From: Clostridiaceae bacterium AM27-36LB
GTDB taxonomy: Bacteria > Bacillota > Clostridia > Lachnospirales > Lachnospiraceae
Direction: 5' to 3'
Length of the DNA: 64,000 bases
NCBI GenBank assembly: GCA_003480725.1
Contig: QUJQ01000007.1
Coordinates: 1-64,000, forward strand
The notes under the pieces are model-generated. The model saw only the letters and a list, made by a program, of their open reading frames with translations, ran no database searches and had not been told where the DNA came from. Each line of letters starts with the position of its first letter. The first letter of the stretch is position 1. The translations under genes were made by a program, and so were the position numbers. This document shows positions 22,747 through 29,956 of this stretch, in pieces.

Positions 22747-22823
22747 GTCTCTGTAGCTCAGCAGGATAGAGCGTTCGCCTCCTAAGCGAAAGGCCGTGGG
22801 TTCGAATCCCGCCAGGGACGCCA
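22747..22823 (+). tRNA. tRNA-Arg (anticodon CCU), integration site
   Basis: Acceptor GTCTCTG pairs with CAGGGAC, and the D-loop, a TTCGC/GCGAA anticodon stem and loop CTCCTAA (anticodon CCU) follow. The T-arm is GGTTCGAATCC and CCA is encoded. The integrase gene of the accessory region lies within 350 bases of its 3' end, so this gene very likely is the attachment site. The gene itself is intact. Confidence 0.96.
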
Positions 22824-22831
22824 GCAAACAC

Positions 22832-22868
22832 GCCGAAAACCTTTGATTTATCAGGGTTTTCGGCTTTT
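22832..22868 (+). terminator. Terminator after tRNA-Arg
   Basis: GCCGAAAACC and GGTTTTCGGC form a 10-bp stem followed by TTTTCTT. It starts only a few bases after the tRNA CCA end. Confidence 0.85.
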
Positions 22869-22911
22869 CTTATTTCTGCGGCTTTTGTGGCTTTTTTGCA
22901 AAAAACCTTGG

Positions 22912-23085
22912 TTTGCTAACATTTGCTAACGAGATTTGGCCTTTTGCTAAGAAAGGCGGTAAGTCAGAGGTTCGATTTTTACCAAAGGAACTTGCAAACA
23001 TTTGTTAGCAGAAATTAGAGGAAGTTGCAAACAAAATCGCGAATTTGCTAACATCGCTCAAAAATGCTTTCAGAACCTTGCTAAC
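22912..23085. repeat. TTGCTAAC repeats at the element end (putative integrase arm sites)
   Basis: TTGCTAAC occurs at 22913-22920, 22923-22930, 23045-23052 and 23078-23085. A TTGCTAAG variant lies near 22944 and an inverted copy (GTTAGCA) at 23004-23010. Related TTGCAAAC words are interspersed. The gene-free 22,824-23,171 stretch between tRNA and integrase is where arm-type binding sites of Tn916/lambda-type integrases are expected. Confidence 0.6.
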
Positions 23086-23131
23086 AAAAAAAGTGTTTGG
23101 TCACTGTGCAAAGTGGTTCAAACGAAGAAAA

Positions 23132-23150
23132 CCTCTCACAAAGTGAGAGG
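23132..23150 (-). terminator. Terminator after the integrase gene
   Basis: CCTCTCAC and GTGAGAGG form a perfect stem. On the minus strand it is followed by TTTTCTTC. Confidence 0.75.
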
Positions 23151-23171
23151 CGTTCTTCTGAGGGAGGGACT

Positions 23172-24569
23172 TTATAAAGCTTTTGCCAGCTGCTTGAGCA
23201 GTGCGGCAGTTTCGGGATTTTTAAGCAGTTCCAGTATCTTCGCTGCATCACTTTCATCACTTTCAGTGACGGCAGTATCCGCAGTTTTAGGCTCTGTATC
23301 TTCAACAGGGTCAGGAGTCTTGGATGAGTAAAATGCTTCCTCCAATCGCTGAGCGTTTATGCAGCGATCCTCGTCGATGATGTGAGAGTAGACATCTGCA
23401 ACCATTTTTACCTGAGCATGACCAGAGTCGCCCTGGACGGATTTCATATCGCCACCATTGAGTTTCAGCTTGTAGGTGATACTGGAGTGACGGAGAGAAT
23501 GGAATACAACATGAGGCAGTCCGTTTTCTTTGATAAGTTTATTGAAAGCACGGTTAATCACCTGGCTTTCCATCGGACGGCCATTGCTGGAGCAAAAGAC
23601 CAGGTTATTGTCGATGTATTCATCTCCAAACAGATCCATCAGCTCATCAATTTCTTTTTTTCTCTCTACCAGCATATAGGCAACTGTTTTCGGCAGGTAC
23701 ACGCGGCGAATACTGGTTTTGGTTTTAGGCTCTTTCAGGACCAGAGCAGTATGGGTACTGGCTATGCAAGGTGGAAACTTCTTAATAACACCTTTGTCGC
23801 TCAAATCGTCCAATGCACCTCGTGTAACCCGTTGCAGCTCTTTGTTGACGAATATATAAGCTGAACCATTTTCTATGCTCTGTGGTGCAATATCAATGCA
23901 GTCCCAGGTAAGGCCCAGCATTTCACCAATGCGTAAAGAGCAGGAGAACGCCAGATTTAAGGCAAGGGAGAGGATAGGATCATCACAGACTTCCATAGCC
24001 TTGCTCAGCGTTTCGGCAGTCCATATATCCCGTTCTTTATGTTCTTCTTTGGGAAGTGTCGCATTCAGGACAGGGTTACGGCTGATTAGTTCCCAACGCA
24101 CCGCCTGATTAAAGGCACTGCGAAGTAGCTTGTGAATTTCTCTTACTGTATGCGGGGTCAGATATTCGCTTGTGGGTTTGCGGTTGTTGACGCTTACCGT
24201 TTTCACAGAGAGCAGATCACGGTAATACTTATCCATCATCCTTGGAGTGATGTCGGATAGTAACATATCTCCGATAATAGGAGTTATGTAGTTTCTCGCC
24301 AGACCACGGCGGCTTTCATATGTTGACATTGCCCAGGTATTTACACCATAGATGGACATATATTCATCGAGCAGATCGTTCAGGGTCTTTGCCGTAGGAA
24401 TAAAGAAGGTTCCAGAGTCCTGCTCATACTCAATTTGCTTTTTTCGTTTTTTTGCTTCTGCATTTGTGCTGAAGGTTTCCCAACGCTGTCTGCGTTTTCC
24501 GTTTTCATCTGTGTAATCATACACCACAGAATATTTGCTTTTACGCTTCACGATAGATGCCATTTTCAT
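23172..24569 (-). CDS. int: Tyrosine-type site-specific integrase
   Basis: An integrase of mobile elements. An N-terminal arm-binding domain (KSKYSVVYDYTDENGKRRQR) is followed by a SAM-like core-binding domain and a catalytic domain. Catalytic residues are visible: Arg in FSCSLRIGEMLGLTW, the HxxR in HSLRHSSIT, the GHAQ motif and the nucleophile Tyr in ADVYSHI. A 60-residue acidic C-terminal extension is unusual. It overlaps the upstream excisionase-like gene by 29 bases. Position beside tRNA-Arg indicates tRNA-directed integration. Confidence 0.95.
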   Translation of the reverse strand: MKMASIVKRKSKYSVVYDYTDENGKRRQRWETFSTNAEAKKRKKQIEYEQDSGTFFIPTAKTLNDLLDEYMSIYGVNTWAMSTYESRRGLARNYITPIIGDMLLSDITPRMMDKYYRDLLSVKTVSVNNRKPTSEYLTPHTVREIHKLLRSAFNQAVRWELISRNPVLNATLPKEEHKERDIWTAETLSKAMEVCDDPILSLALNLAFSCSLRIGEMLGLTWDCIDIAPQSIENGSAYIFVNKELQRVTRGALDDLSDKGVIKKFPPCIASTHTALVLKEPKTKTSIRRVYLPKTVAYMLVERKKEIDELMDLFGDEYIDNNLVFCSSNGRPMESQVINRAFNKLIKENGLPHVVFHSLRHSSITYKLKLNGGDMKSVQGDSGHAQVKMVADVYSHIIDEDRCINAQRLEEAFYSSKTPDPVEDTEPKTADTAVTESDESDAAKILELLKNPETAALLKQLAKAL

Positions 24570-24978
24570 TGCTCCTTTCTGAGATTTTCACATAATGAGT
24601 TTGCTTTTGATACCAGGCTTCAAAACTGCTGGTAATGATACGAATTCTTCGATCAATCAAGGTCGTCTCAAAATAGCCCCTTTTAACAAGGTCATAAGCT
24701 GTGCCAGATTTCAGCCCCAAAAGATCCGCCATTTCCGGAACTGACATCGTAGTATGCCTCCATTTCTCTCCGGGCGGTGTACCATCCACTTTTTTATAGT
24801 GGAACTGGCCGGCATACCAATCTTCAAAGCTATCCAGCATAACTCTCATTCGTCCGGCCACTTGAATTGTTTTGAAATAGTTCTTTTTAACCAACCAGTA
24901 GGATTCTACTTTACCAAGCCCAAGCATTTTGCCCATCTCTGGTACAGACATACTGGTCTTTACTCTTTGTTTTTGCAT
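24541..24978 (-). CDS. Tandem-HTH excisionase-like protein
   Basis: The 145 residues contain two copies of one DNA-binding module: MSVPEMGKMLGLGKVESYWL with SFEDWYAGQ, and MSVPEMADLLGLKSGTAYDL with SFEAWYQKQ. Each looks like a Tn916 Xis/MerR-type winged HTH. AGAGGAGG precedes the ATG. Position directly upstream of int suggests a directionality factor. The internal duplication could let one chain bridge two sites. Confidence 0.75.
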   Translation of the reverse strand: MQKQRVKTSMSVPEMGKMLGLGKVESYWLVKKNYFKTIQVAGRMRVMLDSFEDWYAGQFHYKKVDGTPPGEKWRHTTMSVPEMADLLGLKSGTAYDLVKRGYFETTLIDRRIRIITSSFEAWYQKQTHYVKISERSNENGIYREA

Positions 24979-25082
24979 GGCTTTTGCCTCCTCTATAAAG
25001 TTTTTCTTGCTATGGCCTCATTGTAAGAGAAAGCAGAAAAAAAGTTAAGGATGTCGATTTGGAGATCGGCATCCTTGACAAA

Positions 25083-25310
25083 TCATTCATCTGCGTGATC
25101 CAGCCAGTCATCAAAGCTCTTTTTGGAAATGCGGATATGACCGCCGACTCTGACGCTGTGGAATACACCCTGTTTTACCAGATTATATGCTGTGGGACGA
25201 CTGATACCCAGAATGTCCTGAATCTCATCGACCGTATAGGTTCTTTTGTCATAGCTGACAGGATTTTGTTCATTAAAGCGGTTCAATTCCGCAATTCTTG
25301 CTTCAAACAT
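25083..25310 (-). CDS. Excisionase-family HTH protein
   Basis: A 75-residue protein with one HTH_17-type module (YTVDEIQDILGISRPTAYNL, then VGGHIRISKKSFDDWL). It is a single-domain relative of the tandem protein downstream. AAGGAGG precedes the ATG. It is probably a recombination directionality factor or element regulator in the int module. Confidence 0.8.
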   Translation of the reverse strand: MFEARIAELNRFNEQNPVSYDKRTYTVDEIQDILGISRPTAYNLVKQGVFHSVRVGGHIRISKKSFDDWLDHADE

Positions 25311-25340
25311 AAAAACGCCTCCTTTATCCGGTAAGTGGCC

Positions 25341-25721
25341 TTACGGAGCCTCCATTTCCTCCGGAATATGAATATCTAAACTAACTTGCAGAGCATCATC
25401 AATCGCTCTCATTTCTTCGCGAGATACGCGCCCAATGTACGATAAAACACGCCTTTTATCAATCGTTTTAATTTGCTCCAGCAGAACAACAGATTTCAGT
25501 CCAAGCTCTGGAACGCTCTCCAGTGCATAGTGTGTGGGCAGCTCCTTTTTCTTAATCCATTTACTGGTGAGTGGAGCTACGATCAAAGTGGGGCAGAAAA
25601 AATTCCCCACATTGTTTTGAAGAACCAGGACAGGACGGGTGCCGCCTTGCTCTGATCCAAAATAAGGGTTCAAATTGGCATAATATAAATCCCCACGCTT
25701 ATAAATCCAATCTTCTTTCAT
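25341..25721 (-). CDS. MazF/PemK-family endoribonuclease toxin, no antitoxin seen
   Basis: The 126 residues show the MazF fold: KRGDLYYANLNPYFGSEQGG, RPVLVLQNN, CPTLIVAPLTSK and LEQIKTIDKRRV. These match catalytic and substrate regions of mRNA interferases. The ATG at 25721 has AGGAGG six bases upstream; an ATG two codons earlier directly abuts that site. No MazE-like antitoxin is adjacent; upstream is a structured non-coding stretch and a 33-codon ORF. It may act as a stability or regulatory factor of the element. Confidence 0.8.
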   Translation of the reverse strand: MKEDWIYKRGDLYYANLNPYFGSEQGGTRPVLVLQNNVGNFFCPTLIVAPLTSKWIKKKELPTHYALESVPELGLKSVVLLEQIKTIDKRRVLSYIGRVSREEMRAIDDALQVSLDIHIPEEMEAP

Positions 25722-25757
25722 GTTCATCCTCCTATGTTTTGAGATTTGATTATGTAA

Positions 25758-25800
25758 GAAGGAGGCTCTGCAAATTACAGAGTCTCCTTCAATTTAGCGC
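25758..25800 (-). promoter_or_regulatory. Hairpin preceded by repeat motif GCGCTAAATTGAA
   Basis: GAAGGAG-CTCTG and CAGAG-CTCCTTC pair (25758-25790). On the minus strand the 13-base motif GCGCTAAATTGAA (25788-25800) leads straight into this hairpin. The same motif precedes a terminator hairpin at 26,929-26,981. No U-run follows, so it may be a processing or 5' stabilising structure for the mazF message. Confidence 0.45.
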
Positions 25801-25812
25801 CTGTTTTATCCC

Positions 25813-25914
25813 TTACTTGTCCACGACACCCCAGGGATTTGGGTAATCATTAAGCCGCAGGTGGCTGGCCTGCTTCTCAGGAGTTTCACCTCCACTTCGT
25901 TTGGTCTTACCCAT
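25813..25914 (-). CDS. Putative 33-residue small protein
   Basis: A complete small frame (MGKTKRSGGETPEK..., ending LNDYPNPWGVVDK) in the 480-base space between a sigma-like gene and mazF. The ribosome site is poor (an AAGGAGG lies about 60 bases upstream). The basic start and Pro/Trp-rich end look more protein-like than random. I do not recognise it. The rest of 25,728-26,208 shows no convincing gene. Confidence 0.35.
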   Translation of the reverse strand: MGKTKRSGGETPEKQASHLRLNDYPNPWGVVDK

Positions 25915-26208
25915 GGCCTGCGACGGTTATTATCACGCTCGGACTATGGCTGTAAGAGAGCTTTCCTCCTTGTTATGCCATGACCGGATGCCATCCGATG
26001 TATTCCAGCCTGATATATTTCTGATAAACCGAAAACTCATCTATACAGCAAAAATGGGTTGGCCTGTTATGCGAGTGGCAGCTCTCAGAAAATATACCGC
26101 TGATGTAGCGGCTATTACGCCCAAAGAGGATCAAACTTAATGATTCGTATATGAGGTTGTCAAGGTGCAAGTGAAAGGATTTCCCTCTCACTTGCTACTG
26201 CCACTTTT

Positions 26209-26760
26209 TTAGAAAATCGCAACCAACTTTTTTATTTTTTCTTCAATTTTTTTCAATCGCTTATCTGCGGCTTGCCGAGTAATACCATATCGTTGGGCTA
26301 AACAAGTTGCATTTGGTATTTTCATTTCATAATAGGACAATATAAAATCTCGTTCTGCCGGACTCAGTTTCAATAGAGCTTGGTGTAAATCCTCAAGAAG
26401 TAAATTCTGAATAGCTTGTTCCGCAGTATCAACAGATTCATCCACAAACAAATCTGTATCCTGATAACCTTCCTCTGTGCCGTCACGATCTCCCACATGA
26501 GAAGCCGGGAATATAGAGCGACTTTTCTCATGTTCCTGGAGATAGCGGCTGTGGCGGTCCTCCTGTTGGTATTTTTCAAAATCTTTGCGAGAACATTCCA
26601 TGATAATGCGGTCATCTTCATCACGGAACATTTTGACTGTTTCAACAAAAAAGCGCCCAGTAAAGCAACCATTGCGGCGTGCCTTACTGAACGCTGAAAA
26701 ACTGATTTCCTCCCATTCCTGTGGGCTGTTATTTTTCCAAATGAATACTCTCGTCATATC
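26209..26760 (-). CDS. Sigma-70 region 4-like regulator
   Basis: Mostly charged N-terminal part, then a C-terminal HTH (LSPAERDFILSYYEMKIPNA, RYGITRQAADKRLKKIEEKI) typical of sigma region 4. No region 2 is evident. The ATG at 26760 (MTRVFIWKN) follows GGAGG by 7 bases. Such small sigma-like proteins control conjugation or excision modules in Firmicute mobile elements. Its target is unknown. Confidence 0.7.
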   Translation of the reverse strand, partial: DMTRVFIWKNNSPQEWEEISFSAFSKARRNGCFTGRFFVETVKMFRDEDDRIIMECSRKDFEKYQQEDRHSRYLQEHEKSRSIFPASHVGDRDGTEEGYQDTDLFVDESVDTAEQAIQNLLLEDLHQALLKLSPAERDFILSYYEMKIPNATCLAQRYGITRQAADKRLKKIEEKIKKLVAIF

Positions 26761-26928
26761 CTTTCCTCCGTTCAAATTCTTGGTAGTCAGCGAATTTGAA
26801 CGGTGTCATGGATATTTTGCTATGTACGCCTCCCAGCGCATACCGGCCTCCTAATACCGGGCAAAGAAAAAGGCCGGAAGTGTTTTCACCTCCAGCCATG
26901 TTCCTGCCGCCATATTGCAGCAGGAATG

Positions 26929-26981
26929 AAAAAAGCCCGGTTAATGCCGGGCCTTATGTAGAAAAGTATTCAATTTAGCGC
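26929..26981 (-). terminator. Terminator with upstream GCGCTAAATTGAA repeat
   Basis: On the minus strand GCGCTAAATTGAA (26969-26981) is followed by GCCCGG-CATTAA-CCGGGC and TTTTTT, a strong intrinsic terminator. It lies in the 280-base gap upstream of the sigma-like gene. That gap has only very short frames (11 and 20 codons) and no other gene. It could be an attenuator. Confidence 0.7.
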
Positions 26982-27057
26982 ATTCCTGCCACTATAACAA
27001 GTATAGCAGGTCGGAAGTCGGAAGGGAGTAGGGATTAGGTCGGGGATTTGTCGGGAT

Positions 27058-27594
27058 TTAGTCGGGATTTAGTCGGGGCAGCTCCTCCAGGACTTCTGGA
27101 ATAGAATATCCAAACAAGCAAACAGAAAATAAATAGATGGCTTCTCGTTTTCGGTCATAAAAGACACTGCGCTCTATATTTAGTTCTTCCAGCAATTCTT
27201 TCTCTGTACTGTTGAACCGATAGATAAATTGCTTAGTCAAAATTTCATAGTAAAGTTCTCCTCGATCCGGATACCGTTTCAGACGAAGGAGTGCACGGTC
27301 AATAATATTGACCAGCATTTGATTTTGAACAAGGCAGCAAACTTTTTCTTCAAAGGCTTGCAGTTCAATATCTGGTGCAAAATTTTCAAGATAGCAGAGG
27401 CCAGACTCTATATCTTGTTCTCCCATAATCCAAGCAGTTTCTTGTAATTCTTCTGCCCGTTCACTCAGAACCCAGACTACATCACGGTAAATCTTTAGAA
27501 TCAGCTTACTTCTATGAAACGCAGCGTCGCTGTTAAGCCCCAAAGCTGTTAGCCTGCTGTTACATTTTTGGATTGTTGTGCTTTCTTTTCTCAT
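27058..27594 (-). CDS. ArpU/sigma-like element regulator
   Basis: A helical 178-residue protein. The C-terminal part (FNSTEKELLEELNIERSVFY, DRKREAIYLFSVCLFG) resembles the region-4-like HTH of ArpU-type phage late regulators. AAGGAGG lies upstream. A perfect 18-base palindrome sits directly before the ribosome site, related to the operator of the XRE repressor gene, so the gene is probably repressed by that protein. The family call is tentative. Confidence 0.55.
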   Translation of the reverse strand: MRKESTTIQKCNSRLTALGLNSDAAFHRSKLILKIYRDVVWVLSERAEELQETAWIMGEQDIESGLCYLENFAPDIELQAFEEKVCCLVQNQMLVNIIDRALLRLKRYPDRGELYYEILTKQFIYRFNSTEKELLEELNIERSVFYDRKREAIYLFSVCLFGYSIPEVLEELPRLNPD

Positions 27595-27609
27595 AGAACA
27601 TCCCTCCTT

Positions 27610-27627
27610 GTTCGCAATATTGCGAAC
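27610..27627. promoter_or_regulatory. Operator palindrome upstream of the ArpU-like gene
   Basis: GTTCGCAATATTGCGAAC is a perfect 18-base palindrome. It shares GTTCG/CGAAC half-sites with the operators at 28,712-28,769, pointing to one repressor controlling both. Confidence 0.7.
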
Positions 27628-27698
27628 ATATTAGGTACAAAATAGCATAGCAGAGGAGCGTGAGAGAGGGCAGTGCCTCTCTCTATTCCCCCATTTGG

Positions 27699-28313
27699 TT
27701 ATATCAGGTTTCTGGATTTTAGACGAATCTGCATTGCTTGCTTGGAAACCTCAAAAATATTTGCCATTTCAGCAATGAGCTGTTCATCTGTCCGGCCTAT
27801 TTTAAGCCTGTAAAAACTTTTTTTGATCTGCGGTAAAGGCATCAGCAGAGCAGAAGCCAGAGTATCCGCCTGACGCTCAATTATGCCATGACTTTCGTCG
27901 GAAGAAACATTTCCGTTATAAGCAGCAACATCTCCAGTACCGGAGTACAACTTCTTATGTAGTACCCAATGAGCCAGCTCATGGGCACAGGTAAAACGGA
28001 GCCGCCCTAATTTTGACGGATCACAAAGCCGTTCATCAATTAAGATTGTACCGGCTCTTACTGCAATCATTCGATACTGTCTCTGTATCTGGTCATATAA
28101 GACAACAGCACCGTCATCGAAAATTGTTTCCCCTAATATCTTGGGGTTTTTTCTTAGTGTATGAAACTCCAGGATTAGATCAAACTTTGTCTCGATAATG
28201 GTTTCGATTGGCACAGGACATGGTTGCCCGGATAGCAGAGAGGGATCATATTCCATCAGGATTTTTCGCCCTACTGCCTCGATTGCTTCTGTACGGATTT
28301 GTGGAATTGACAA
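27699..28313 (-). CDS. immA: ImmA/IrrE-family metallopeptidase
   Basis: A zinc peptidase with CAHELAHWVLH (HExxH) and a downstream Glu-containing helix (ERQADTLASALLMP). In ICEBs1 the homologue ImmA cleaves the ImmR repressor to induce excision. It starts with TTG after GGGGGGAG, 11 bases after the XRE gene, giving an ImmR-ImmA pair. The likely role is derepression of the element. Confidence 0.88.
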   Translation of the reverse strand: MSIPQIRTEAIEAVGRKILMEYDPSLLSGQPCPVPIETIIETKFDLILEFHTLRKNPKILGETIFDDGAVVLYDQIQRQYRMIAVRAGTILIDERLCDPSKLGRLRFTCAHELAHWVLHKKLYSGTGDVAAYNGNVSSDESHGIIERQADTLASALLMPLPQIKKSFYRLKIGRTDEQLIAEMANIFEVSKQAMQIRLKSRNLI

Positions 28314-28324
28314 AGCTCTCCCCC

Positions 28325-28693
28325 CTATCGTTTACGCTCCTTTAGCATTTTCATAAATGTCTGCCATTCTTCATCGGTAGCATCTACTTCTTTTGCCACA
28401 CGCAAGGCTGCCCGAACAATATCTTTTTCCATGATATAGTCTGGCAAATCAGCAGATACTGTATTGCGTGATTTTGCAGCCAGATCCAAAAGCAACTCAT
28501 GTTCTGATTTATCCAAATTCAGAAAGACAGAGATGCGTTCCACAAAATCTCCATTGGGTGCAGGACGGCGGCTTTGCTCAATATCACACAGATAACCGTA
28601 AGCAATATTCAAATGCTTGGCTGTATCGCGTAAATTGAATTTGTGCGCCTTGCGTTTCTCGGCTATAAATGATCCAAAAGTTATATTGCCCAC
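28325..28693 (-). CDS. XRE-family HTH repressor (ImmR-like)
   Basis: An N-terminal HTH (FIAEKRKAHKFNLRDTAKHL, YGYLCDIEQSRRPAP) is followed by a helical C-terminal part. GTG at 28693 is preferred because AGAGGTGA stands six bases before it; another GTG at 28702 overlaps that site. It pairs with ImmA. Its own promoter has a palindrome inside the -35/-10 spacer, indicating autorepression. Confidence 0.88.
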   Translation of the reverse strand: MGNITFGSFIAEKRKAHKFNLRDTAKHLNIAYGYLCDIEQSRRPAPNGDFVERISVFLNLDKSEHELLLDLAAKSRNTVSADLPDYIMEKDIVRAALRVAKEVDATDEEWQTFMKMLKERKR

Positions 28694-28711
28694 AGCATTC
28701 ACCTCTCATTT

Positions 28712-28769
28712 GTTCGACGAACTGCGAACATCTTGCTTATATTGTATATCGAACATCTGTTCGCTTCAA
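28712..28769 (-). promoter_or_regulatory. Autoregulated promoter and operators of the XRE gene
   Basis: TTGAAG (28764-28769), a 17-base spacer and TACAAT (28741-28746) form a sigma-A promoter. The spacer contains CGAACA-GA-TGTTCG. A second imperfect GTTCG...CGAAC operator lies at 28712-28729 between promoter and start. Confidence 0.75.
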
Positions 28770-28787
28770 GGATAAAAATTTCATTTG

Positions 28788-28821
28788 AAAAGAGGTGTTA
28801 AAAATCAATAACACCTCTTTT
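28788..28821. terminator. Bidirectional-looking terminator after the WYL gene
   Basis: AAAAGAGGTGTTA and TAACACCTCTTTT form a perfect 13-bp stem. It closes the long leftward operon and insulates the XRE promoter. Confidence 0.88.
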
Positions 28822-28824
28822 GCG

Positions 28825-29787
28825 CTATATAAATTCCTGAGCGATTTGCTGCATTTCCGTAATGCACTCTTTGGGAGAGAGAATTTTTATTTTCCCTTTG
28901 AATTTGAATATCCAGCCATAAAAAGTTCCACTGGGGTTCACTTCAATTTTGGCTGTGAAGTGTGTATCATCATACCTATCAACAGCAGCATCTTCTCCAT
29001 AATGATCTATGATTACTCTCATCAATTCGTTTTCACATAGAAGGGTTACTTCCTTCGATGACTCCGATGTAAACATATCAACCATTTTATTTGTATAGGA
29101 GGCTACATCAAATCCCTCTATCGGCATAAAGTAAGTTTCCAGATTTTCTACACTTGTTAGCCGATCTACACGGAAGTGAGCAATTTTCTGATGCTTCAGA
29201 GAAAATCCAATCAAATAGTAATGGTCATTTTTCCATTCAAGCGCATAAGGATTTACGACATAATAATATCCATCATGCTTTAAGATTTTCTTTTTTTCTT
29301 GAGTATATTCATAGTATTGGAACCGAATTTGCTGATGGTTTCCAATCGCTGTTTGGATATTGTCAATGATGTAGTAAACCTTTTCATTATGCGGTTTGAC
29401 ACGGCTGGATAAAGCAGCAAATTTTTGAAGCTGTTTTGCCTGATGTAGACTGGTCAGACGGCATAATTTCTGCACCAGCTCCTCAGACTTCTTGGCAGAA
29501 ATGATCTTCGAGGATGCTACTGCGTCTGTCAGCATTTTCAGTTCTGGATACTCAAACAGGCGGTTTCCCATAAAATATTGGTTTTGGGTACTCTTAACCA
29601 CCACAATATCAATCCCCGCATCGATCAGCGCATTGGTATCTGCGTAAACAGTCTGCCGCACTGCCTGAATTCCTTTTCCATTCAGATGGGCAATGATGTC
29701 AGATACTGTGGCGGGATGGTTTTCATCGGTCCGCTCATAGAGAAACCGGAGTAATTCCAGTATCCGCATATTTGTTGAATTCTGCAT
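28825..29787 (-). CDS. WYL-domain transcriptional regulator
   Basis: An N-terminal winged HTH (MRILELLRFLYERTDENHPA, GIQAVRQTVYADTNALIDAG) is followed by a WYL domain (YYYVVNPYALEWKNDHYYLIG, a ligand-sensing SH3-like fold) and a C-terminal WCX region. Homologues regulate defence and mobile islands, often sensing nucleic acid ligands. GAGGAGGTG precedes the ATG. It is the last gene of the leftward immunity island and could be co-transcribed with it. Confidence 0.88.
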   Translation of the reverse strand: MQNSTNMRILELLRFLYERTDENHPATVSDIIAHLNGKGIQAVRQTVYADTNALIDAGIDIVVVKSTQNQYFMGNRLFEYPELKMLTDAVASSKIISAKKSEELVQKLCRLTSLHQAKQLQKFAALSSRVKPHNEKVYYIIDNIQTAIGNHQQIRFQYYEYTQEKKKILKHDGYYYVVNPYALEWKNDHYYLIGFSLKHQKIAHFRVDRLTSVENLETYFMPIEGFDVASYTNKMVDMFTSESSKEVTLLCENELMRVIIDHYGEDAAVDRYDDTHFTAKIEVNPSGTFYGWIFKFKGKIKILSPKECITEMQQIAQEFI

Positions 29788-29815
29788 ACTTCACCTCCTC
29801 GATTCTTAAAATGGC

Positions 29816-29956
29816 CTATTTTGTATGGTGTCCAGCCCCAAAGACCAGAAGCAGGGCGACAGCACAGAGAAGCAGGCCGATCCAATTTCGATCTATAATC
29901 AGCTTGATCACCGCCACAAGCAGAAGTCCGCCTACCAGGAGCACAACGCCATTCAT
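29816..29956 (-). CDS. Small two-helix membrane protein
   Basis: A 46-residue protein whose ATG directly follows the stop of the DUF4261 gene, so it is translationally coupled. Two hydrophobic stretches (VVLLVGGLLLVAVIKLII and IGLLLCAVALLLVFGAG) flank a short charged loop DRN. This hairpin layout is like other small membrane immunity proteins. I do not recognise the family. Confidence 0.6.
   Translation of the reverse strand: MNGVVLLVGGLLLVAVIKLIIDRNWIGLLLCAVALLLVFGAGHHTK

Noticed and set aside
25901..26140. 79-codon plus-strand ORF
   Set aside because: No ribosome site, no domain, and opposite to the direction of all neighbours.
26776..26930. Leader peptides of 11 and 20 codons before the sigma-like gene
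   Set aside because: Too short to support without conservation, although one has a good ribosome site (AGGAGG).
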